From positions 1-27,308 of IMG/VR virus record IMGVR_UViG_3300036715_002127: DNA of 27,308 nucleotides; one strand, given 5' to 3'. The notes under the pieces are model-generated. The model worked only from the letters and a program-made list of their open reading frames with translations. It searched no databases and was not told the origin of the DNA. The number at the start of each line of letters is the position of its first letter. The first letter of the stretch is position 1. The position numbers and the translations under genes are program-made. Below are positions 21,251-27,308 of the stretch, piece after piece. The DNA is from a virus.

Positions 21251-21352
21251 ATGGAAGTAATGTTTATGTTTGGGTTGTGTTTGTTGGGTTTTATGACTAT
21301 AGTTTTAGCGTGTGAACTTTGTTTGAAGTGTATTAAACTCATTAGGAGGTAA
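21251..21352 (+). CDS. Small membrane protein, 33 residues
   Basis: An intact ORF with AAAGGAG 11 bases before the ATG: MEVMFMFGLCLLGFMTIVLA followed by CELCLKCIKLIRR. One hydrophobic helix is followed by a Cys- and Lys/Arg-rich end, a single-pass layout with a positive cytoplasmic tail. Its stop region supplies the AGGAGG site of the clamp gene 5 bases further on, so the two are coupled. A damaged tandem copy lies just upstream. Function unknown. Confidence 0.5.
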   Translation: MEVMFMFGLCLLGFMTIVLACELCLKCIKLIRR

Positions 21353-21356
21353 AATT

Positions 21357-22487
21357 ATGATAGAAATTATTTGTCAAGTAAAAGAAATGGTTGAGAAATT
21401 GACTGTATTATCTAAAGTCAAGTTAGGTTCAAAGAAGTCTTTGGCACCTATTTCGGTTAGAGTTAACGATAAAACTAATTTATGTGAGTTATGTTTAGTG
21501 TTTAACTCTAATTATAATCAGCATTCTATATACGCTGATTATTATGCTTATCTTAAGGCTGTTACATGCAAGGGCAATGGTATGTTTGTGATACCATCAT
21601 TCATTGAGTTACTTAATATACTTAAAACTATTGGTCATAATGATTATATAGCAATTCGATTTGATGATAAGAAAGTAACTGTTTTATATGGTGATGATAT
21701 AATTTTTAAGGGTTCTTCAGAAGTTCCGGATGATAGTTATATTCAGCTATTAAACACTCTTGAATTTGATAAGGAAATTCAGTTACCTTCAGCATTACTT
21801 GATTATACAAGTGATTTACTGAAGGTTATTCCATCAAGAAAGGATTCTAAAGATGCACGTTTTAACAGTATTGTTTTTGATAAAAATCCTGTTCAATCCA
21901 ATAGTTTAGTTGTAATGCGAACAGATGCTATTAGGTTGATGTATTATCCTATTTCATTGGATATTGAATGGCCATTTGGGTGTGTGGTGGTTTCAGAAGA
22001 AGTTATGACTTGGTTTTCTAAATTGAAAAAGAAAAAGGATAAGAGTGTGTTGATTAAGATTCATGAACATGCTTTATCATTGGAATATGATGATTATAGG
22101 GTTGTGTGTTTAGTTGATAAAAAGTTTCTTCCTGTTGCTGATTTTATAAAATCAGATGTTGATTTGATTTTTATCGTTTCAACGGAGCCTTTTTTGAAGG
22201 CTGTTGAGTATGCAACGGTTGGCGATAAGGATGCTGCCGTTACTATAAAATCTGAAAATAAAGAATTGGTTATTTCTAATTGGAATGATGAGTCAAGGAA
22301 AAGAAGAGTAAATTGTGTGTTAGAGAAAGATTTTGAATGGAGTGTAAAAAATAAATTTTTAACTTCTATTTTACAGAAGTGTGGGGATAAAGTATTTGTA
22401 AATAAATTACTTTTCAGTAAAGATTTGTATGTAATTACTTCATCAGATAAGGATTTTTATTATATCGTTAGTAGTTGTAAGAAATAA
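21357..22487 (+). CDS. DNA sliding clamp-like protein (DnaN/beta-clamp fold)
   Basis: A 376-residue protein with the three-domain layout and length of bacterial beta clamps. Domain 2 has the hallmark order: a helix DLLKVIPSRKDSKDARFNSIVF, then LVVMRTDAIRLMYYP, matching the beta-clamp segment in which TDGHRL follows the AR-x-x-x-G-VLF strand. VVVSEEVMTWFSKLKK corresponds to the next helix and FLPVADFIK to the FPDY turn. Domain 3 ends YYIVSSCKK in the place of the usual MPMR end. It would be the processivity factor for a DNA polymerase. Sequence divergence from DnaN is high, so the assignment is strong in fold but not proven. AGGAGG precedes the ATG. Confidence 0.7.
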   Translation: MIEIICQVKEMVEKLTVLSKVKLGSKKSLAPISVRVNDKTNLCELCLVFNSNYNQHSIYADYYAYLKAVTCKGNGMFVIPSFIELLNILKTIGHNDYIAIRFDDKKVTVLYGDDIIFKGSSEVPDDSYIQLLNTLEFDKEIQLPSALLDYTSDLLKVIPSRKDSKDARFNSIVFDKNPVQSNSLVVMRTDAIRLMYYPISLDIEWPFGCVVVSEEVMTWFSKLKKKKDKSVLIKIHEHALSLEYDDYRVVCLVDKKFLPVADFIKSDVDLIFIVSTEPFLKAVEYATVGDKDAAVTIKSENKELVISNWNDESRKRRVNCVLEKDFEWSVKNKFLTSILQKCGDKVFVNKLLFSKDLYVITSSDKDFYYIVSSCKK

Positions 22488-22525
22488 GAAAATATAAAAT
22501 CAAAAGGAGGATTTTATTAAATTCA

Positions 22526-23401
22526 ATGAAGATTGGGCTTTATGACCATGAGAATAATGGTTATCCGAATTTAGCTTTGATGAAACTGTCTGCATGGTAT
22601 AAAGCCCATGGTGATACAGTGGAATGGTTTAATCCTATCATAGGGAATTATGATAGAGTTTATACGTCAAAAATTTTCACTTGGACACCACCTAATAAAT
22701 ACTTGCCACCAGAAATAACAGTGTATGGTGGCACAGGATTTGACATCACCAAAACATTAGATGATGAAGTTGAAAACATGGTGCCTGATTATAGCCTTTA
22801 TAATTGTGATAAATCTTATGGGTTTTTGACTCGAGGTTGTATTAGGTCATGCCCTTGGTGTTTTGTTCCAAAGAAAGAAGGCAAGATAAGAGCTCATCAC
22901 GATATAGAGGATTTTGCCAGGCATAAAGAAGTTGTATTGATGGATAATAATGTCTTAGCTCATTCTCATGGTATAGCACAAATTGAGAAGATAGCCAAAT
23001 TGGGATTAAAAATAGATTTTAATCAAGGGCTTGATGCACGTTTAATTGATGATGGTATAGCTCGTTTGCTTGGTAAGGTTAAATGGTCACCATATTTACG
23101 TTTAGCTTGTGATTCGGTTGCGATGATGGAACCTGTTCGTAAAGCAGTTGAATTATTACGTTGGCATAATGTTACGCCTTCAAAGTATTTTTGTTATGTC
23201 TTGGTTAAGGATATTGATGATGCTTTGGAAAGAGTTAGATTTTTGAAAGGAATATATGTTAATCCATTTTGCCAACCATACAGGGACATGGAAGGAAACG
23301 AGCCAACACCAGAACAAAAACATTTTGCCAGATGGTGTAACCACAAGGCAATATATAATACAGTCCCATGGGAAGATTACAAAGCAAGTAAGAGTAAATA
23401 A
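22526..23401 (+). CDS. Radical SAM enzyme of phage type
   Basis: A 291-residue protein. The [4Fe-4S]-binding motif is C105-x3-C109-x2-C112 within GFLTRGCIRSCPWCFVP, the classic radical SAM signature. Residues 1-70 (MKIGLYDHENNGYPNLALMK ... GGTGFD) resemble the short Rossmann-like cobalamin-type N-terminal domain of B12-dependent relatives, as in MiaB-like and other radical SAM proteins, though B12-binding residues are not evident. It stands in the replication block between clamp and SSB-like gene. Nucleobase or tRNA modification are the obvious candidates; substrate unknown. The AGGAGG-ATG gap is about 15 bases, unusually long. Confidence 0.85.
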   Translation: MKIGLYDHENNGYPNLALMKLSAWYKAHGDTVEWFNPIIGNYDRVYTSKIFTWTPPNKYLPPEITVYGGTGFDITKTLDDEVENMVPDYSLYNCDKSYGFLTRGCIRSCPWCFVPKKEGKIRAHHDIEDFARHKEVVLMDNNVLAHSHGIAQIEKIAKLGLKIDFNQGLDARLIDDGIARLLGKVKWSPYLRLACDSVAMMEPVRKAVELLRWHNVTPSKYFCYVLVKDIDDALERVRFLKGIYVNPFCQPYRDMEGNEPTPEQKHFARWCNHKAIYNTVPWEDYKASKSK

Positions 23402-23421
23402 ATCAAAAGGAGGTTTTTATC

Positions 23422-24087
23422 ATGAGTATTAAAAGTCAAATCATTTCAGAAGAGTCAAATGGGTTGAAGACCAGCAGGTCTTTGGGGCTGCCGATGATTA
23501 AAATAAATCATCAGCATGGTAATTTTATTATGAGTGAAAAAGCCGTTGGTGATACAGATTTGGGCAACACGATAAAATTTACTGTCTTGGCTATTCGAGG
23601 GCAGTATCTTTATTTTGACGTCGATACTGAAACTTTGAAGTATTTATCTCCCATAGATGTGCCTAAAAATCTTAAAAATGCTTCTTGTTTAATAACAAGG
23701 AAGCCATTATCCGAAATAGCAGCCAATCTTGAAAAACAAGGTGCCAAGATGACTTATATTCAAGTGGTCTTTGGCTATACGGAAATGCCTGATAGGTATA
23801 TTCTATCTTGGTTTCCCATGAAAGGGTCTGCAATTAAGGCTTGGATTGAGTATTTTGGCAAAAATCCACCATTGTTAAAAGAAGTATCAATGGGGTTAAA
23901 GAAAAATAAAAAGGGTTCCATTATATATTACACACCTGAAATTAAAGGTGTTAGTGAAGAGATAAAGATAGAAGATGAAGTATTAAAAACTAATTATGAG
24001 AACATTAAAGAAATGCTTACAAGTTACAACAAAGGTGATAAAGAATTGCCACAGCATACTGAAGATGATGATGAGTTGCCATTTTAA
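23422..24087 (+). CDS. Probable single-stranded DNA-binding protein
   Basis: A 221-residue protein with a beta-rich body (residues about 28-130) and a Lys-rich later part, ending EDDDELPF. An acidic tail with a final Pro-Phe is the hallmark of bacterial SSB proteins and analogues such as phage gp2.5-like SSBs, used for docking repair and replication enzymes. The OB fold cannot be proven by eye. Position between clamp, helicase, nuclease and primase genes supports the role. AAAGGAGG precedes the ATG. Confidence 0.6.
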   Translation: MSIKSQIISEESNGLKTSRSLGLPMIKINHQHGNFIMSEKAVGDTDLGNTIKFTVLAIRGQYLYFDVDTETLKYLSPIDVPKNLKNASCLITRKPLSEIAANLEKQGAKMTYIQVVFGYTEMPDRYILSWFPMKGSAIKAWIEYFGKNPPLLKEVSMGLKKNKKGSIIYYTPEIKGVSEEIKIEDEVLKTNYENIKEMLTSYNKGDKELPQHTEDDDELPF

Positions 24088-24104
24088 TTGAAAGGATAAG
24101 AACA

Positions 24105-25286
24105 ATGGCTCTTTGGAAGCATCAACAAGATGGAGTAAATTTATTCCAATCATTAGGGAAGATGTATGCTTATTGGGATACAGGAACAGGCAAGACAAGG
24201 TTTGCTTGTGCCTGTGTGGACACACTGCATAGTAATAATATACTTGTGGTGTGTCCTAAAAATGTATTTATCTCTTGGCAAGATGAGATAAATACATACG
24301 GTCTTAATCCTAATATCTTTACTATCATGTCATATGAGACCTTTCGCAATCGTATGATTGATAGTAAATTTCAAACATTCGATTTCATAATCTTTGATGA
24401 AGCCCATAGATTAAAATCCAATAAAGCCAAGGTTTCAAAGGTAGCCTTGCAATTACGGCAGAAGTTTCCAGATATTCCTTGTTTGATGCTATCAGGAACC
24501 CCCGCTGATAAGTGGCATGAGCTTTTGTTCCCATTCAAAGTTTTATGCCCTAATCAGCGACCTTTCATGTCTGGTTATTCTGTTCTTGTCAATCGATATT
24601 TTTTTCTTGATAATTTCTTTAATCCTAAAAGATTAAGGACAAGTCAAGAAAATTATATCGCATTATTCAAACCTTATCTCAGTATTGTAAAGCGAGAAGA
24701 TGTAATCGAGTTACCAGAGTTATCAAATGTTATAATTAAAACAGAGCCTATCCGGAAACCTAACGAGATTGTATTGGATAAGAATGTCAATGTTTTGACG
24801 CAGTTTATAGCCAAGTATCAGATTGCGCAAGGTGTGTGGGAGAATAAAGTTTTTAATCACACAAAGATAGCTTGGCTGGTTGAATTTCTTAAAGATAATC
24901 CTGATACGGTTGTGTTTAGTAATTTTGTTGCACCTGTCCATGAATTATCCAAGCATGTTGATGGTTATTTTATAACAGGTGATAACAAGAAGCAATTAGA
25001 AACTTGCGTATTTAGGCAAGATAAACCTTTGATTGCCACATACTGTATCAAGGAAGGTCTTAATTTACAGAGGTATAAGAATGTGGTATTTCTATCGTTG
25101 CCTTTGGCATACAGGGATTATGTTCAGAGTTTAAGTAGGGTTTACAGAGCTGGACAGAAGAATAAGGTTGTGGTATATCATATTCTTGGTAATGCTATAG
25201 ATAATAAGGTCTATCAAATTTTACAAAGTAAAAAAGATGTAACAGATGTTTTAAGAGAAAGTCAATTTAATTTAGAGGAGATTTAG
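24105..25286 (+). CDS. SNF2-type superfamily 2 DNA translocase/helicase
   Basis: A 393-residue compact SF2 ATPase: motif I WDTGTGKT (24-31), motif II DEAH (98-101), motif III SGTP (130-133), motif V-like region KEGLNLQ (316-322), motif VI QSLSRVYRAGQ (341-351). The last motif is characteristic of SNF2-family phage helicases. It contains no other domain. Such enzymes remodel DNA or displace proteins at replication forks or in recombination. The start has AAAGGA upstream and its stop is followed one base later by the nuclease gene, so they are coupled. Confidence 0.9.
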   Translation: MALWKHQQDGVNLFQSLGKMYAYWDTGTGKTRFACACVDTLHSNNILVVCPKNVFISWQDEINTYGLNPNIFTIMSYETFRNRMIDSKFQTFDFIIFDEAHRLKSNKAKVSKVALQLRQKFPDIPCLMLSGTPADKWHELLFPFKVLCPNQRPFMSGYSVLVNRYFFLDNFFNPKRLRTSQENYIALFKPYLSIVKREDVIELPELSNVIIKTEPIRKPNEIVLDKNVNVLTQFIAKYQIAQGVWENKVFNHTKIAWLVEFLKDNPDTVVFSNFVAPVHELSKHVDGYFITGDNKKQLETCVFRQDKPLIATYCIKEGLNLQRYKNVVFLSLPLAYRDYVQSLSRVYRAGQKNKVVVYHILGNAIDNKVYQILQSKKDVTDVLRESQFNLEEI

Positions 25287-25287
25287 A

Positions 25288-26061
25288 ATGGAAAATGAAA
25301 CTGATTTTATTATAGAAAATTTACCTCCACATTTATCTGCTTCAACTATCTCTTTGTTTTTAAGGTGCCCATATGCTTTGAAATTGAAGCAAGATGCAGT
25401 TTATCAGAAGCCACCTTTATCGAGTAGTCTTATAAGTGGGTTACTTTTCCATGGTGCGATAGAGCATCTTTTGCTTACAGAGAGTGTTAATTTTGTAAAA
25501 GCTATTGAGAAAGCCAAGTATCTCTTTGAGGAAAGAAATCCTAATGATAAGGTTACAGATAAGATTATTGAGACTGTGGAGAGTATGGTTGATTCTTATT
25601 GTGAGATTTTATATGATATTATGGACGAGAATATAGAAGGAGTTGAGTATTATTTAGAGGATTACTTTGATAATCAGAAGGTAGTTGGTTATGTTGATAT
25701 ACTTACTGATAAACGTCTTATAGATTTGAAAACTACTTCAGCTATTAAGCAAGATGTGCCTGATTTTAGTCATTTGTTTCAAGTAAGTTTATATAATGTT
25801 ATGTATCGTAATCAAGTGAGTGATTTAATTATCAGTAAAGAATTGCATTATGTTACAAAGACTGAAGTTAAGATATGTAAATGTAAGCCTTTAGATAAAG
25901 AGTATGTTAAGCAAGTTGTTAAGTATGTTTCAGATGGTATGAGAGGAGTTGTAGCTCCGTTAGGAAAGTTTCATTCTTGGGCATGTAAGTATTGCACTTA
26001 TTCAGATGCTTGTAAATACTATAAAATGGACAAGTCTGTTAGCTTCGTATATAGGGGTTAA
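25288..26061 (+). CDS. PD-(D/E)XK nuclease with Fe-S cluster, Cas4/AddB-like
   Basis: A 257-residue RecB-family nuclease. Residues form the ordered motifs: S-x-S-x-x-x-x-F-x-x-C27-P-Y, GLLFHGAIE (51-59), D137 in GYVDIL, D146-L-K148 as the catalytic D-x-K, and Q165 in FQVSLY. Cysteines C27, C233, C236 and C242 have the spacing of the 4Fe-4S cluster that staples Cas4 and AddB nucleases. As in phages, the role may be end processing or recombination with the neighbouring helicase. No cas genes or CRISPR are present. ATG lies behind GAGGAG at the end of the helicase gene. Confidence 0.88.
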   Translation: MENETDFIIENLPPHLSASTISLFLRCPYALKLKQDAVYQKPPLSSSLISGLLFHGAIEHLLLTESVNFVKAIEKAKYLFEERNPNDKVTDKIIETVESMVDSYCEILYDIMDENIEGVEYYLEDYFDNQKVVGYVDILTDKRLIDLKTTSAIKQDVPDFSHLFQVSLYNVMYRNQVSDLIISKELHYVTKTEVKICKCKPLDKEYVKQVVKYVSDGMRGVVAPLGKFHSWACKYCTYSDACKYYKMDKSVSFVYRG

Positions 26062-26063
26062 AT

Positions 26064-27308
26064 ATGAAACAAGAATTATGTAAAGTCAGAGATGTTTGTC
26101 AAGATTTAGGTTGGATAGATGATAAAGGCAAAATCAACGACAATGTTATCGTTACTATTCACGACAATGAGAAGTATAAATACTATTCTTTGAATAGTAT
26201 GGTAGGTTCATTTAGCATTGAAGATACATTTAAGACTTTAAATAATACACATAGGATATGTTTGGCTTTACATACATTAGATGGTGCACCATCTCATGAT
26301 ACTTTCTTTAGAACAAAATGTGTAGGTTATGCTGATTTGGATAGTCGTTTATCTCTTGAAGAAATAGAGTCTTTATTCAATGAGAATGAATTTATTAAGC
26401 CAACTTATCTTCACAAGACATATAAAGGTTGGCATTTTCTTTGGGTCTGTGAAGATTGGATTGATGATAAAGCTATCCTTACAGCGTTTTCTTCTTTGGT
26501 TAAGAAGAATATTAAGCAAGCTGATGCTGTTAACAGTATTGTAGCCAAGACAAGAACATTTACTGAGGAATTATTTATAATTAAATTTGGTAAACTTTTG
26601 TCTATCAATAAAGTAAATTCTCTTGTTAAAAATGAATTGAAATTGATTTCTGTGGATAGTAAGGAGTATTCTTTAAGTGAGTTTTCAGTTGAGCATGTTA
26701 ACTTTGCATTGCAGCATTGTGAAGTATTGAAGCAATTAGACAGTGACTGGAGTAATCACAGGTATGAAGAATGGGATATAATGTCTCATGTATATGCAGT
26801 TAAATCAGTCTTTGATAAAACAGCAGAGGATGATTTTATACATAAGTCTTTAACCTGGAAAGGTGAGACTAATGAGAAACTAATTAAACAGCAGTTTCTA
26901 CATCAATCTTCTTGGATTACTAAAGACGCAAAAATACTTCATTTGTATGGCTGCCCAAAGTTTGCTAAGACTGTTGGTGCTTTTGTAAATGGTGTTTGTA
27001 AATTCAAGAAACAATGCGAATTAGCATTATACAATACACCATTTAAGCTCAAAGATGTTTTGGAACAGGATTGGTTTCCTTTTTTCTTCACAAATGAAGG
27101 ATTATTTTTGCAGGTAAGAGATAAGGAAGGTGAATTTAGTAATCAATTAGTCTGTGATATAGTTTCGATTGATGGTGTTTATGATGATATAGGTGGTTCT
27201 GATTTAATTTTCTTCAAGGTTCTTGTTAACAGAAAAGGTGGGTTAAAGCCAGAATGGTTGAGTATTAAAATTGGTAATGGTAAAGATAAAGGATTGACTA
27301 TTCTTCCT
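26064..27308 (+). CDS. PrimPol-like primase (archaeo-eukaryotic type), incomplete at right edge
   Basis: An open frame from ATG 26064 (GGGG ribosome site) running off the window; 415 codons visible. The N-terminal domain has the three catalytic signatures of AEP primases in order: D91-x-D93 in YADLDSR, G-x-H124 in KGWHFLW, and D154 in KQADAV. Such proteins in phages are primase-polymerases often fused to a helicase domain; no Walker A motif is visible up to the edge. It starts 2 bases after the nuclease stop. It probably primes replication with the clamp, SSB and helicase encoded before it. Confidence 0.75.
   Translation, partial: MKQELCKVRDVCQDLGWIDDKGKINDNVIVTIHDNEKYKYYSLNSMVGSFSIEDTFKTLNNTHRICLALHTLDGAPSHDTFFRTKCVGYADLDSRLSLEEIESLFNENEFIKPTYLHKTYKGWHFLWVCEDWIDDKAILTAFSSLVKKNIKQADAVNSIVAKTRTFTEELFIIKFGKLLSINKVNSLVKNELKLISVDSKEYSLSEFSVEHVNFALQHCEVLKQLDSDWSNHRYEEWDIMSHVYAVKSVFDKTAEDDFIHKSLTWKGETNEKLIKQQFLHQSSWITKDAKILHLYGCPKFAKTVGAFVNGVCKFKKQCELALYNTPFKLKDVLEQDWFPFFFTNEGLFLQVRDKEGEFSNQLVCDIVSIDGVYDDIGGSDLIFFKVLVNRKGGLKPEWLSIKIGNGKDKGLTILP

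Overview
The window is a contiguous piece of a bacteriophage genome. It is AT-rich, and most genes start behind strong AGGAGG-type ribosome sites, which suggests a low-GC host with Bacillota-like translation signals; the host cannot be named from this sequence. The N4-gp56-type capsid gene, the large portal and the absence of any recognisable tail sheath, tail tube or tape measure gene in the visible part suggest a short-tailed (podovirus-like) phage, although both ends of the genome segment are outside the window. No integrase or lysogeny repressor is recognised.

Layout. (1) Positions 1-14004, minus strand: one long late block, transcribed leftwards from two tandem near-consensus promoters (14061-14120). 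In transcription order it encodes portal, a small membrane protein, an unknown protein, a DNA methyltransferase, a possible small terminase, several tail or receptor-binding proteins including a beta-helix-like spike and its probable chaperone, a lysis cassette (exported protein, transglycosylase endolysin, holin-like proteins), large terminase, a probable scaffold, the major capsid protein with its own consensus promoter and leader hairpin, and a head-tail adaptor cut by the window edge. (2) 14005-15597, about 1.6 kb non-coding: the divergence point of the two transcription programmes. It holds a GC-rich repeat island, a chain of perfect palindromes including a roughly 88 bp composite dyad, a (CTA)22 microsatellite and a second GC-rich repeat family. 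(3) 15598-18976, plus strand: small early genes of unknown function, each with its own signals. Promoters are partly duplicated, and large perfect inverted repeats lie both between and inside the genes. (4) 19042-27308, plus strand: nucleotide metabolism and replication. dCMP deaminase overlaps a tRNA-Leu(UAA), then come a Ycf46-like AAA+ ATPase, tiny membrane ORFs, a sliding-clamp-like protein, a radical SAM protein, an SSB-like protein, an SNF2-type helicase, a Cas4/AddB-like Fe-S nuclease and a PrimPol-like primase cut by the right edge.

Taken together, the rightward genes would shape the nucleotide pool and replicate the DNA (clamp, SSB, helicase, nuclease, primase), while the leftward genes build the particle and lyse the cell. 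The most unusual content is the central 14.2-18.6 kb, where palindromes far above ordinary terminator size recur between genes and also in frame inside small early genes. Function names are from motif recognition by eye; no database search was run.
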